A DNA stretch of 64,000 bases from Paramecium sonneborni (Eukaryota; Ciliophora; Oligohymenophorea; Peniculida; Parameciidae). A model generated the notes under the pieces. It was not told the origin of the DNA and made no database searches. It worked only from the letters and a program-made list of their open reading frames with translations. The position numbers and the translations under genes are program-made. Positions 26,418 through 39,347 of the stretch are shown here, one piece after another; the first letter of the stretch is position 1, and each line of letters starts with the position of its first letter. Location: contig CAJJDN010000050.1 in assembly GCA_905182985.1 (NCBI GenBank), forward strand, positions 372,001 to 436,000, read 5' to 3'.

Positions 26418-27940
26418 TCAAAACAACTCTAATGTACCCTATTCCTTTTCCTTTTTTAATGTTTCAAAATAACCATAAATGATAGTGACCGAGAGCAAAA
26501 TACCAGTTCCTAGAAATTATATGAATTAAAAAATACCTGATCCAATAGCTCCAAGAAAATCAGCCAAGATAGTAAGAGCTCCAATGCACATACCACCAAA
26601 AGAAGCAGCTATTGGAATATATCTTTTTAAGACTTCTTTCATAGATGAATCTCTGTATCCAACAATTTACATATCTTATTCTTTAAGTTATTTAGCAACC
26701 TAAGAATTATTATATTATTTATACATCTTTAGGTGATGACCCAGACACATCTATCCAAGTTTTGGAGAAGACTGCACAAGTACCAAGAATGAAGGCAGTA
26801 TAAAGAATAGTATGGATTGGATCAAATATTGCTTCTGAAATAGATCTTGGAGGTGATACATAATAGACTAATCCACCAACAGGAACAGTTTATCCATTTT
26901 CTAATTCTTACCAATATCCTAATAAACGAATAATGAAATTTCCTTTAAAGTTTCTGTAGAGGATCTAAGAAAGGAAATAAAGATTTGAAACAAGTGCAGT
27001 TTACAAAATGATTGGAATATTAGAGGTATAGAACAATTTAATGGGATAAGAAGTTAATCCACCTCTAACTTTATTATTTTTGATTGGAATATCTACTTTG
27101 AAACCTTAGAAATAGATGACAATTAAAAAGACAAGTACTGTAGCTAATAAATTAGTAAGATTAGGTAATGAATCTCTTAAGATAGCTGATTAGATGGCAC
27201 TAATTTTATCACTTTAAATAAAGAGTCCATGTAATAGAGCAATGACAGCTCCTTCATATTCAAGTCCAAGTTAAGTTTTATGTGTTATAGGTGAGAATGC
27301 TTTCCACATTATGTTTTCACATATATTAATAGCAATAAACAATGATGTTCCTGAATTACCAATTCCATATCCTTTAGATAGTAATTCATCAATCATAATC
27401 ATTACAATAGCTGAAAAGACTAATTGGATTATGATAAGAATAGCATTTCCTGCTCCTAATTTGTCTAAATCACCATACATTCCTGACCAAACATAAGCAA
27501 ATGCTTCACCAAAAGCAATTAAGATTCCCAATACTAAGATAGATAATATAATTACATTTTTGTGCTCCAGAGTATAATTATTTATCTTCCTTAACATTTT
27601 AATCAACATCAATCAATTTAGCACCTGCTAAAAGTTACATAATCATTGAAGCTGTGACCATTGGTGAAATACCTAATTCCATTAGTGTTCCTCTATTAGA
27701 TGCTAATATCACTCTCATCCAATAGAATGGATCACCAGCAGAAGATTTGTAAATACCATAAAGTGGAATTTAAGAACATATTAAATATAACAATGTTGCT
27801 ATGGCTGTCCATAATGCTCTGTATTTAAATAAGATCTAAAATCAATTTAATATAGCTACTCTTCTTTCAGGCTCAGCTACATCTGGGATTATTGCCATGG
27901 CTGGTCTCATATAATTGAGTATCTTGGTTTTATTTGTCAT
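26418..27940 (-). CDS. SEC61A: Protein transport protein Sec61 subunit alpha
   Basis: 474 residues after removing four introns (24, 22, 25 and 27 nt), almost exactly the family's usual 476. It is the pore of the ER translocon. The sequence follows Sec61 alpha from end to end: [161 protein letters not shown] and [20 protein letters not shown]. Ten membrane helices are evident. The plug/lateral-gate segments, and the cytosolic loops that bind ribosomes, are conserved. The start ATG gives the canonical short N-terminus. Confidence 0.96.
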
Positions 27941-28055
27941 TTTTATTATTGTTATTTAACGTGGTTATTTTTTCCATTTATTTAACACTAAAACACACGT
28001 GTAAATTCAATTAATATAATATTAATAATAATAATCTATTAAATTAATTCTCATC

Positions 28056-29749
28056 TCAAAATGAAAACCTTTCCAAATTAATTAATCTTAGCTCTTAAAG
28101 TTCTTTATGTCTTTGTATCTTAAGAGTTCTCAATTATTAGAATGCGTCCTCCAATTAAGTTTTTTTAGAAATTTGTGGAACTTCAATATCAACATTATGC
28201 ATAAATATAAATTCATATTTAAATCCACATTACCAATAATATTTTTTACCAGAAGTTTATTCATAAATAGAGTATATTAAATTTGAATATGGATTATCTC
28301 TTTAATAAAAATTAGATAATAATTTATTGTAATTCCTTTCATTACATCCATCTCTTTTCATTTATTTATTATTTAAACCATAAACTGTTCCAGAATTTCC
28401 ATAAATATCATAGTCATTCAAACCAAAGCTTTTTGCCTATTATACTACTGTTGCAAATTTAGTGGTATCAAAATTACAATATATTTATAAATAAACATTT
28501 CTATGACTACAATGATTACAAGTATTATATGGTTCTGCTAGGAGTGTTGGAGCTAGCTTTTCATAAGTTGGTTGAATCCATTCCATTCTTAATTTGTTCC
28601 ATCTCTTCTCTAAAACTTTCTAACATTCAGAAATTTAAATAGCAGCAGCTATAGCATTTGTACTTGCTATTGCAGGAATAATCTTTCCTCCCAAACTTCT
28701 AACTTAATTACATAATAGCTAAATGGTTATACTAAAATTATTTATTCAAAATCTACCTTTATCATCTTCTTAGTCCATTTTTGATTAATCAATTGTTGTA
28801 TAAACTTCGTGATTTTTCATTCCATCCTCAAATGATATTGGATATTTATGTTGATTAATTGCATTTGGTTCTTCCTCTTTTGAATACTCTTTTAAACCCT
28901 ATTTTATTTCATCATAAAATAATTTATTGAATGTTCGTATACCTAAAGATTTTATTAATTCGACATCCTTTTTATCACATGATTAAATTTAAGCTATATC
29001 CAATAAACCTGCCAATACATTTGATTCATCCAATGGTCCAAATAATAAATTATATAAAGCCATAGCATAAGTTACACAATGAATTGGTTAAGATGGACTT
29101 GCTCTTATAGTGCAAACTGCAAATTATGGTGCTCCTTTTGAAGGCTAACAATTATTGCATTAATATAAAACTATTTATCTAATAATAATCAAATTTTTAC
29201 ATCTCTTTATCACTTGTCCACTAAATCCACCTGTCCCTGCATCCACCATAATTTTCTTATTATTTAAACACATTCTTCCTAAATGCTCTCGAGCCTAAGC
29301 ATTATCTAATGCACACAATACAAAGTCAAATTATGTATAAAACTCAACATCATATTTTTCTAAACTCTTTATTAACAATAACATCAAATATTGATCCATG
29401 AACTGCTGTGATATCCAAATCAGGATGTTTCCTCATTACACTTTCTTTACCCACTAAAGCCTACTTTTAAATTTCTCAATATGCTTAATCAATTTATTTT
29501 TATACTCTTAATCAATTTAATTATACCTTGCTCATACCCAGGTGTTCCTTTCTAAAATAGAATTATCAGTTTAAATTTGTAGCCTCTATGGTATCCAAAT
29601 CTAATATTGTCAATCTTTCTATAACCACTATTGGTTAAGACTTTCAACAATTCACATCCTATTCCTCCAACACCTATTATTAGAATATTGCTATTAGTTA
29701 TCTTTTCATATGTTTCAGGGGTGTAGAATAATTTTAATGTTTAATTCAT
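28056..29749 (-). CDS. UBA2: SUMO-activating enzyme subunit 2 (Uba2), with two reading-frame lesions
   Basis: E1-type adenylating subunit that activates SUMO with Aos1. Seen: the ATP-binding start NILIIGVGGIGCELLKVL, LDLDTIEATNLN, QFYFRKEHLGMSKA, CALDNAQAREHLGRMC, MVDAGTGGFSGQV, the first zinc pair CNNC, the catalytic Cys in AVCTIRASPSQPIHC, IIPAIASTNAIAA and the second zinc pair CNHC. A +1 frame slip at the A-run near 29,615, and an in-frame TGA (29576-29578 on the minus strand) where the conserved NLNRQF arginine should be, lie within 60 bp. A further TGA lies near the IIPAIAS region without a clean intron. A short GTT...AAG intron of about 16 nt seems to be used near the VEFYTQFDFV segment. 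The gene is either mis-sequenced, polymorphic or decaying. Confidence 0.85.
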
Positions 29750-30832
29750 TAAAGATTTTAATTAAATAATAATATCCTTTTTAATTTGTAATAAGGAGAA
29801 TATATTTAACTAATTTAGTCTAGTCCTTTGTTTGATATAATTTTTTAATAAAAATTTTGTATTTCCTATTATATAATCATATAATCAATAATTAAAAATA
29901 TTTCAATCAGTTATGAATAATACATTGTAATCATATGAAAATACCTGTCATTAATATGAATAAGATCAGATGCAGTTTAAGAAAAGAAAGGACATGAACC
30001 TTAAAGATGAGTATTCCATAAAAGAAAAGTAAAAAGGAGTCCTTGATTTCGATGAAACAAGCTAAAAAGAAAATTAAACGTATAAAGCATTCAGATTTTG
30101 ATAGATAAATGTCATTGATTAAGAAAAACTATACAAAGTATATTGTAAAGATGCAGAATTTGAATTTAATAAATAGTTATGATCATAATGTAAGAGTAGT
30201 AGATCTCTCGAATTCTAAAATGACTGCTTTACATGAAGGTATCAGACAATATGCTCGTTTATCGATTATTAATTTGGCTAATAATCTCTTTTAAGAAGTA
30301 CCCAGTTGTTTATTTGAACTATCTCTTTCGCATATTAATCTAAATAATAATTTGTTAAAGACTCTTAGACTTGGAGATAAATGGAAATCATCATTAGAAA
30401 GATTAGATGTTGGCAAAAATCATATTCGTATATTACCAGACGAATTATTTTAATTGGAATTGATTAAAATTGTTGATTTGAGAAGCAATGATTTTACTAA
30501 AATACCTAATTCTATATTGAATTTAGAAAAACAATTAAAAGGATTTGGTTTAGATTGGATTAAATATACTAATCATAATTATTTTGCTTCAAGTAAAAAA
30601 TTAATTATTCTTAATCTTAGAAAAAGACATGTTGATTTCTGATGATCTCTTAAGATTTTGGGATTAAATGCATTAGCTCTTTAAAGATAATGAATTCATA
30701 CTTTGTCATGATTACTTAGTATTCAATCAAAAATACTACGATGATTAAATTCAAGATTCAATTACTGTATAAATTCCAAAATAGTCTAATATTACTAGAG
30801 CAACTCAAAGAAATACTGAATTAACTCTTTAA
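29526..30832. repeat. Unmerged contig overlap 2, left copy (1307 bp)
   Basis: Identical to 30834-32140 across a single N at 30833. It holds the first ~224 bp of Uba2 and the 5' part of the LRR/ankyrin gene. This is an unmerged overlap of two contigs, not a tandem duplication. Confidence 0.92.
30007..30832 (+). CDS. Artefactual 5' fragment of the LRR/ankyrin gene
   Basis: Left copy of the start of the gene at 31315-33626, cut off by the N. Same ATG, same exon 1 and same 28-nt intron. Confidence 0.85.
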
Positions 30833-30833
30833 N
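30833..30833. other. Single N marking a contig join
   Basis: One undetermined base between two identical 1307-bp blocks. Confidence 0.97.
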
Positions 30834-31057
30834 CCTTGCTCATACCCAGGTGTTCCTTTCTAAAATAGAATTATCAGTTTAAATTTGTAGCCTCTATGGT
30901 ATCCAAATCTAATATTGTCAATCTTTCTATAACCACTATTGGTTAAGACTTTCAACAATTCACATCCTATTCCTCCAACACCTATTATTAGAATATTGCT
31001 ATTAGTTATCTTTTCATATGTTTCAGGGGTGTAGAATAATTTTAATGTTTAATTCAT
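30834..31057 (-). CDS. Artefactual 5' fragment of Uba2
   Basis: Right copy of the first part of Uba2, beginning at the equivalent ATG (31057) and carrying the same in-frame TGA (30884-30886) and frame slip as the other copy, as expected if both contigs came from the same reads. Confidence 0.85.
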
Positions 31058-32140
31058 TAAAGATTTTAATTAAATAATAATATCCTTTTTAATTTGTAAT
31101 AAGGAGAATATATTTAACTAATTTAGTCTAGTCCTTTGTTTGATATAATTTTTTAATAAAAATTTTGTATTTCCTATTATATAATCATATAATCAATAAT
31201 TAAAAATATTTCAATCAGTTATGAATAATACATTGTAATCATATGAAAATACCTGTCATTAATATGAATAAGATCAGATGCAGTTTAAGAAAAGAAAGGA
31301 CATGAACCTTAAAGATGAGTATTCCATAAAAGAAAAGTAAAAAGGAGTCCTTGATTTCGATGAAACAAGCTAAAAAGAAAATTAAACGTATAAAGCATTC
31401 AGATTTTGATAGATAAATGTCATTGATTAAGAAAAACTATACAAAGTATATTGTAAAGATGCAGAATTTGAATTTAATAAATAGTTATGATCATAATGTA
31501 AGAGTAGTAGATCTCTCGAATTCTAAAATGACTGCTTTACATGAAGGTATCAGACAATATGCTCGTTTATCGATTATTAATTTGGCTAATAATCTCTTTT
31601 AAGAAGTACCCAGTTGTTTATTTGAACTATCTCTTTCGCATATTAATCTAAATAATAATTTGTTAAAGACTCTTAGACTTGGAGATAAATGGAAATCATC
31701 ATTAGAAAGATTAGATGTTGGCAAAAATCATATTCGTATATTACCAGACGAATTATTTTAATTGGAATTGATTAAAATTGTTGATTTGAGAAGCAATGAT
31801 TTTACTAAAATACCTAATTCTATATTGAATTTAGAAAAACAATTAAAAGGATTTGGTTTAGATTGGATTAAATATACTAATCATAATTATTTTGCTTCAA
31901 GTAAAAAATTAATTATTCTTAATCTTAGAAAAAGACATGTTGATTTCTGATGATCTCTTAAGATTTTGGGATTAAATGCATTAGCTCTTTAAAGATAATG
32001 AATTCATACTTTGTCATGATTACTTAGTATTCAATCAAAAATACTACGATGATTAAATTCAAGATTCAATTACTGTATAAATTCCAAAATAGTCTAATAT
32101 TACTAGAGCAACTCAAAGAAATACTGAATTAACTCTTTAA
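30834..32140. repeat. Unmerged contig overlap 2, right copy (1307 bp)
   Basis: Identical to 29526-30832. The true locus order is Uba2 then the LRR/ankyrin gene, once each. Confidence 0.92.
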
Positions 32141-33626
32141 GAATCGACTAGCAGTTCTTAAATGATATAAACTAAAACTATTGGATTAGATATCGAAATC
32201 TCTGATAATGGATCAAATCTAATGCATATTGCAGTTGAAAATGAAGACATAGGAATTGTTAGAGCTCTTTTAAATATCAGATTTGAATTATCTGCATAAT
32301 TAGATGATGCTTCTCATACTCCTCTTTCATTAGCAATCAAAGAAGAAAAGTATCACTGTGCCAAAATTTTAATTAATGCTTCTACAAATCTTAATATAGG
32401 AGGGTATTTCATTATATCTATTTATAGAGGAGAATTCAATAGTGTACTCAATTAGGCTGTTAATAAAATGCAATATTACTTAATTAGAGATATATTAAGC
32501 TCTAAAGTCTAAATTAACAAACAAGATAAAAAAGGAAATGGCCCTTTACATAATCTTATCCCATCTTTTAAAAAAAATTTATAAGAAGCCACAAGAATAG
32601 GACATTTACTTATTGAAAAAGGTGCAGATCCTAATTTAAGGAATATCAATAATAATACCCCTTTGCATTTAGCAATTAAGAAATCCTCTTATTCTGCATT
32701 ACGTTTTGCTATATCAATAAATGAATAATTTTAACGTGATGTTTTTTCTTTCAAATTATTGGGCCACAAATGTAATTCAGGTACCAGTATTTATGTAATT
32801 AGTTATGCATTTTGCTGCTAAGAGTGAAAACATTAAAATTATTTTATAACTTTTCTCTCTCAATCCTTATTTGTTATTTACTTATAATGAGGAACAAAAA
32901 AGACCTTTTGATATCATCCAAAAAAATTTCACTTTAAGCAAACTTATTTCAGTTTTAGAACTTATCTTTATTAGAAATCATATTCTTAAACAATATTTAA
33001 AATCAAATAGTTTATCAATTGAATAACCTATCAAAGAAGAACAAAAATAATAAATTAAACAAAAAGAATAAAATATTGAATTTGGCAAGAAAAACAGTTT
33101 CGATTTGGTTGAATCAGATGAGGAAGGTACAAATAGGATAGGATTAAACAACTTTTAAATATTACCTAATTTAAAAAGACAATAATCATAACCTCCAAAA
33201 AGACCAAGTATAAAGAAGGAGAACAAGATCTCTTGTGAAAATGTTGGACCTATCTTTATTCATAAATCTATATAATAGGATAGAAATGATATTAAATAAA
33301 TTGAATTGCAAAATCAATAAAACAACAGCAAATTCAATAAAAATAAATTTATAAATAAGTAGATTCATAAACTATTGAAAGATTTAGAAAATATTTAAAC
33401 TTTAATGTAGGTTTAGCAAGATTTTTACTCATAAATTGCTTTAGAAAAATTATTTAATACATTAATTCAATAATTAAATTATTACAAGGAGGATCCTCTA
33501 ACAAATTTAATGATTTAAAATGCAACTTAATTATAGAAAATAGAATTTGAATCTAGAAAAACAACAAGCCTTTCTTATGATAATTCTCCATTATTCTTAG
33601 ATTATGAATAATTTATGAAGCTATGA
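31315..33626 (+). CDS. Leucine-rich-repeat and ankyrin-repeat protein
   Basis: 745 residues with introns of 28, 24 and 22 nt. Residues ~60-190 hold leucine-rich repeats (VRVVDLSNSKMTALHEGI, LSIINLANNLFQEVPSCL, LERLDVGKNHIRILPDEL, IKIVDLRSNDFTKIPNSI). Ankyrin repeats follow from ~residue 285 (NLMHIAVENEDIGIVRALL, HTPLSLAIKEEKYHCAKIL, GPLHNLIPSF, NTPLHLAIKKSSY, VMHFAAKSENIKIILQL). The C-terminal third is Q/K/N-rich with coiled-coil character. Both repeat types are protein-binding scaffolds; no catalytic domain is present. The start is the ATG that opens the LRR frame after an in-frame TGA (MSIPQKKSKKESLIS). Confidence 0.85.
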
Positions 33627-33649
33627 GTAATATATTACACAAAAAATTA

Positions 33650-34174
33650 TCACTTTTTTTGATAAACTCTGATTGGTTGAAGAGGTGTTTCTCTACGACT
33701 TCTTGAGAATTCAAATGAATGAAATGAACTATTGTCTTAAGTCAAATCAAAATCAATTAAATTATTTAGATTTTGATTGAATCTTTTTTATTTGAGAGTA
33801 TTATTTAGATAGGATTCTATATTAAATTACATCTTCTTATTAATCTCTTAAGAAGTTAATAACAAACTTTTATTGATGTCTTTCAAATCTTCATTTCCTG
33901 ACAATTCCAAATCTTTCATGAAGCTTTCACTCGAATCTCTATTTCGAATTTATTATCTGATAATAGGGCTTTATTATTATGATCTTTGCATTCTATTTAT
34001 AAAGAAACTATTTTTTTTTTTTTATTTGTTATCATTGGTTCTAAGTTAAGGAGAACAATTAGGTAATTTAAGATGAGTGCGAGGAGTTGATTTTGGTTGT
34101 GTATAATTACGTGAAGCATAAATTAAATAGATTTATCTCTATTTAGGTTTGTTGAACAAAGAAGAGTTGATCAT
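33650..34174 (-). CDS. Hypothetical protein (174 aa)
   Basis: One continuous TGA-free frame from ATG 34174 to the stop at 33650-33652, no intron. The N-terminal half is basic and polar (NYTQPKSTPRTHLKLPNCSP) with a poly-Lys patch encoded by a 13-A run. The C-terminal half is acidic then Arg/Ser-rich (EFSRSRRETPLQPIRVYQKK). It looks intrinsically disordered. No family is recognised. It converges on the LRR/ankyrin gene 23 bp away. Confidence 0.55.
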
Positions 34175-34213
34175 TTAATTATAATAATAAGTAAATTATA
34201 TATATAATGCTAA

Positions 34214-34988
34214 ATGAATAGATTATTAACATTGAGAGCGGAATGTGAGAATAAATTAGGTTTTCATAGATGTGATGATGAACTTGATAGCCTAAATCAT
34301 TGATAATATATAGTTTCTAAATTTAGTGATTTTTGTAGAAAATCAATTCTAAAAAAGAGATTCTAGATTCTGTTTCTTCTTAACAAAAGATTTAAAAGTT
34401 AGATGAAAATATTATTGAAGCAGCCTATTAAAACAATACTTTGCCATAAAAATTGAAAATAAATTAAATCTTCAACATCGGCATCTTATTTTTATTATTG
34501 TGGATGATATCTATAACTAGAATAAAAAATTATTATCTTCTATTCTTATATATAATTTAAAACCAATTTATTTATTTGAAGAAAACTTTCTCAGGTCAAA
34601 ACCTAATATTCTAGTTAACTTATAAATTTACAAATTCAAATAAATTACTCCAATGAAATCAATTAAAGATGCTTTATCAACAAATATCTTATTTATAATT
34701 GATAACAATTAATAGCCGGCTGGTAATCTTTTGCTAAAGTTTAGATAAATAATTTATATAGTTTTAGCAAATAATTCTATTATCTTTTTCATTAATTTTC
34801 CTTAAACCAACAAACCCTTAGTTGAATTTAATCCAATTACTAATGCTTTCATTTTAGAAAATTGTATTAAAGATTCCTCAACTAATTTAGCACAATTATG
34901 GTCAATTCCTGAAGTAATTAGTAAAATAGTAATTATAAGTTTAAAGCATTTATTAAATATATTTAATTTTAACATCAATTCATTTTGA
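34214..34988 (+). CDS. Hypothetical protein, gene model incomplete
   Basis: The 3' part is a convincing frame (HLIFIIVDDIYNQNKKLLS, NPITNAFILENCIKDSSTNL, LAQLWSIPEVISKIVII) ending at 34986-34988. The 5' part begins at MNRLLTLRAECENKLGFHRC, but an in-frame TGA near 34,304 and a frame change near 34,455 (curable by one extra A in an A-run) are unresolved; a 26-nt intron of GTT...TAG type fits in between. Its last 9 bases overlap the 3' end of the histidine-kinase gene on the other strand. Function unknown. Confidence 0.4.
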
Positions 34989-37900
34989 TCCATTTGGCTA
35001 AAATAAAAAGTAAGGCATCAATCATTATTGGTTTTGACAAATAATCATGAAAAGGTAGTTTTCTAGTTTAGGCTCTATTTTCTTCATCCATACAACCAAT
35101 CAATCCAATAATTCTAGGTTCCACTTTGAATTCTGCATAGACTTCTTTAATAGAATTGAATAAAATATTTAATTCATCTTCAAATTATTCTATGCCAATA
35201 AATAAGAGTTATAATCCTTTACAACATACTTAATTTTCGTTGTTCTTCATTTAAGAATTATCATTAATGACCTTTAATTATTAATTGTCAATATTCTACT
35301 TTTATTAATTACTATTTAACTATTATTACAAATCGCTATTTAATAGTTTAACAAGAGTGCTTACTAATTGAGATTTCTAAGTTATATACTCATATGTGAT
35401 TCCGATATTCGTTAATTAATGGGATAAGGCATAAAGATCAAGATCTATATTTTCACATATTAATATTTTAGGACACTAATTATTAAAATAATAATACTCG
35501 ACAATTAAATTTATTTTTTTATTATTTAATTTTTTCCATTTTCTCAAAGCAATCCAAAAGATCATTAGGTTACATAGTGCCACTAGTAAAACATAAAGAA
35601 GAATAGATAGAGGATCTACCTTATCCTAGGCCTCCGAATGTTAATTATTAGGATGGTTATGAACTTATACCCTCTATTTTTTTTTGAGTTTCATTGACAT
35701 AATCGAAAAAATACGGTTGTATTTTGAGCATTTATTCCACTCTATTAGAAATGCCATTTTTAGATTCTATTGATACTTCATCATCTTATTAATCAGAAAT
35801 ACTTTCAACTGATTCATTAAGTTATTCTTGAATTTAATTTTATTTTTCCTAAGATTCTTGACTCTAACTTTAAATAATATTAATGGTTAATTTTTTTTTT
35901 GCTTCTTAGAGTTCCAATTTAATATTAGAATCTTCTGGTAATAAACTAGAGATTTAAGATTAATATCTCTTTAACCCTTCTTTATTTTGATACTATTAAT
36001 AGAAACTTTACTAATTTGTAAATTCAGACAATCTTTTTTAATTCACATTTTGATTAAATTATGGATAAAGGTTTTTTATTTAAATGGCAAAATTGAATTC
36101 TTCTTTATTACCAACACGTTCATAGTTGTATTCAAATGGTATTTAAGAGAGACATTTTGTTAAATAAAAAGAAATCAAAATGGATTATGAATATTATCTA
36201 AGACTACCTAGATCTAATATTTTAGATTTTAAAGTTTATGATTTGAAGAATCGAACTGTTTTTTCAATAGTTTTAAGAATTGAGAAATTGGTTTCATGAG
36301 CTTTGACTTTTACAACAAATTCTAAGTGTTCATTTAACATTTGACTTTTATAAACACTAAATATTATGGTTCCTCTTACTGTTGCTTAAATGGAAGTGAC
36401 TAATAAATTAAGTAAGATTTATCTTAATCTATTTGGATCTGTTCTTATAAACTAAGGGACATTCTATTTTATATTAATAGATATTTTTAATCCTCTAAAA
36501 ATGGCTTAAGATTTGACTACATTGATGATATCTGTTATAAATTCTTAGATTTAAATATCGACCTAAATTAAATCCAATTTATCTTTCTTTTGTAATTATG
36601 CATAATCTAAAATATCATTAGCAGTATTAATTAATAATTTACATCCTGCAAGTGCTGGACTTATATATTTTTCTTTAATATCTGTTGGTGTAGTATTCTT
36701 AATAATTAGATATAAAACATACCATAATAATTTCTAACATTGAAATAGTACAATTAAGTGGCTATTTAATCTTTTGGGATATATCACTTATCAAAAAATC
36801 ATTATTTCTGTTAGCATTCAATAATGAAGTGATATAGGGATCTTCTGTAATATCTGATACAAAAATCACGATTTAGGGTTTTTATTTATAAAGGATTGGT
36901 GATAAAACAACTGATAAATAACAAGTTTCGAATTTGATATAAATTTTGAGGGAGAAATCAATAGATGAATGATTATTTAAGAATTTCAAATGGTTAAAAG
37001 CAATTAGATTATCGAAAAAGGCTTTAAATGATATTTTTTTTGTTAGTAATTGTAATCTCTTAATTTATGAAGGATCACTCTCTATTTGATTATCTAAATT
37101 AGATGGAACTCAACAATATAAACTTATAAAAATACTCTAAAGTTTATGTGAATTTAATGAATTAGGCAATGTCTTAACTTCTATGGAATTTAGGTAATAA
37201 TAAACATGATTCTTCAAGAAGTAATCCAAAGTCATACAATTCTGTTTCAAGGAATTGAGCACTTAATTAATCTTCTTTCATTACAATATTGGATAACTAA
37301 GAATTTATAACTTACACATTTTTATTCAAATTTTCTATCAAATAGATTCCAAATTCTGCTGATGTTAGTATTGCTTCATTTAATTGATCTTATTAAATTG
37401 ATTCAGTTTATTAATCATCTAATCTTTATTCATGTGGCATTTATGAAAAATAGCGATGTTCAGGTATATCTATTTATAATTAATGAAGAGTTCTATTAGG
37501 ATTAGATATTCTCTAAGAATTCAAATAAGTATAACTCATTTTGGTATTAGAACCCAAAGTTACTAATTAGGAATTTGAATTTTTCTTATTATTCTTTTTG
37601 TTGATTATGATCATCATCAATTGAAGTAAGACATGAATCACAATTATTTTAATTCCTAATATGATAGTTAATTTTGAATCCATTTCAAAGTTCCTTAACA
37701 ATGTATAAATGAGATTGAAGATTATTGCTAATGTCTAACAAACCTATGATTCTATTGCAAAAACAAAACACACTAAAATCAAATATTTATCCAATATCCT
37801 TGAAAATTATTATTACTTTGCATAATAATCCAATTCTTCCCAACAAATAATCAAGCTTATGAATTTTAGTAGGGTCATGAGATTTATCAATCCATTTTTA

Positions 37901-38085
37901 ATCTTGATTAATTTTATTAGTAACACTTCGAAAATCGCAATCAATAATATTTGGGTCTATAATGGCAATTTATATTACCAAGATTCTATATATCAAAATG
38001 TATTTGTCTCCTTCAATTTCTAAAGTTATGGCATCTCCTGTCACAATGATAATATCACAGATTTGATATATAGATACAAGGACCA
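34980..38085 (-). CDS. Membrane hybrid histidine-kinase-like protein lacking catalytic residues
   Basis: About 1,010 residues. At the N-terminus there are about four hydrophobic helices (ILTQILLIAIFEVLLI, LILVCFVFAIES, TLAIIFNLIYTLL, TIILGIKIIVIHVLL), then a PAS-like region (YLSVVLSPILYKQKPQIVIF) with DITEDPYI, an HisKA-like helix (ISDISQKIKQPLN), an HATPase-like domain (TDPNRLRQILLNLLVTSI), an acidic linker and a C-terminal receiver-like domain (PKILICENIDLDLYALSHQL to HDYLSKPI). The phospho-accepting His of the H-box is Gln (CAA, plus 36774-36776), the N-box Asn is Thr, the G1 DxGxG motif is absent and the receiver Asp position reads Gly (LLFIGIEQF). Introns of 22, 25 and 22 nt are clear; one more near 37,110 is needed but unsure. 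Probably a signalling scaffold rather than an enzyme. Confidence 0.8.
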
Positions 38086-38211
38086 TTAGGAATCTCCATT
38101 AATCTTTGTTCTTCAAATGTTCTTAATAAATCACAAAATATTCTTTAAATTTATATTACATAAAATTAATAATTATTTTTATTTAATCTTAACCTATAAT
38201 TTATTTATATT
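38086..38211. promoter_or_regulatory. 126-bp divergent spacer
   Basis: Shared upstream region of the histidine-kinase-like gene (minus) and glycerol-3-phosphate dehydrogenase (plus). It is AT-rich with several TA-rich stretches; no defined motif can be named. Confidence 0.4.
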
Positions 38212-39322
38212 ATGGCAAACAAGTACAAAGTCTGTGTCCTCGGTTCAGGTGCTTTTGGAACTTCTATGGCTCATTGTGCCATTAATAATCCATACATAGG
38301 ACGAGTCCAAATCTATGCTAGAAACTAAGCAGTAGTAGAGTCCATCAACCAAGAACACAAGAATCCAAAGTTTCTTAGTAACTTTACTTTGCATCCTGAT
38401 ATCACTGCCACTACCGATTTATAACAAGCCCTCCACCGTATGTCTCTCCAACTACTACTAAAGAGGCTAATTATGTGCTTTGTTGCATTCCAACCCAAGA
38501 GATCCATCCATTTGTTTAGGCCAACAAACAGTACATTGATACAAAGGTTCCATTCGTTTCTTGTTCAAAGGGGATAATCTTAAAATCTGGAAAATTGATC
38601 TCTTAAATGTTGAGTGAAGAATTCGATGGAAGATTAAGATACGCTTGTCTAAGTGGTCCCTCATTTGCAGCAGAACTTATGTAAAATAGTACATAATTCA
38701 TTCATAAATTAGATCCATCATGTGTTGTTGTAGCTAGTTAGGATAATAAAACCTCAAAATTGATTTAATTAGGATTGTCAGGAAATTTCTTAAGAATTTT
38801 TACTTAAAGTGATGTTGTAGGAGTAGAATTAGCTGGAGCATTGAAGAATTTAGTGGCTATAGGAACAGGCGTATTAGAAGGTGCAGGTTTCGGAATCAAT
38901 ACATAAACAGCCTATGTTACTAGAAGTGTTGGAGAAATGTAAAGATTTGCCAGAATTTATGGAGCTTCAAAACATACATTCTATGGTCTAGCTGGATTTG
39001 GAGATCTTATGTTGACAAGTTATAACTATTCTCTTTATTTTTAGGTTTTGGATCATTAAGCAGGAATAGATCTTTTGGAGTTAAAGTAGGAAAAGGAGAA
39101 AAAGTTGAAGACATATTAAAAGAATCTAAAGGAGTTGTTGAAGGATGGCCAACTTTAGAATTAGTTTATAAATAGGCCTAAGAAAATAACATCGACATGC
39201 CTATGACTCTCATTTTACATGACTTTATTAAAAGAAAATATTCTAAAGAGTAGAGCATCAAAATGTTGATGAATAGAGCATTCTAAGATGAATTTGAACC
39301 AACATTTGAAGATTTATTATGA
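38212..39322 (+). CDS. NAD-dependent glycerol-3-phosphate dehydrogenase
   Basis: 352 residues with two 26-nt introns (one AAG acceptor, one GTT donor). It interconverts dihydroxyacetone phosphate and glycerol 3-phosphate, feeding glycerolipid synthesis and redox balance. Seen: Rossmann motif [54 protein letters not shown], the substrate lysine region [29 protein letters not shown] and [10 protein letters not shown]. It is closer in layout to bacterial GpsA-type enzymes than to animal GPD1. There is no targeting peptide, so it is probably cytosolic. Codon use is somewhat more C-rich near the start than in its neighbours, suggesting high expression or transfer. Confidence 0.93.
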
Positions 39323-39347
39323 TATATCATTACATAAATGATTAAAA

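Noticed and set aside
29576..29578. Second selenocysteine codon in Uba2
   Set aside because: The family has a conserved Arg here, not Cys or Sec; no redox motif surrounds it and it is accompanied by a frame slip. A mutation or error is simpler.
33636..34180. Frameshift in the small gene at the 13-T run
   Set aside because: Counting the run exactly shows that both halves are in one continuous frame of 175 codons.
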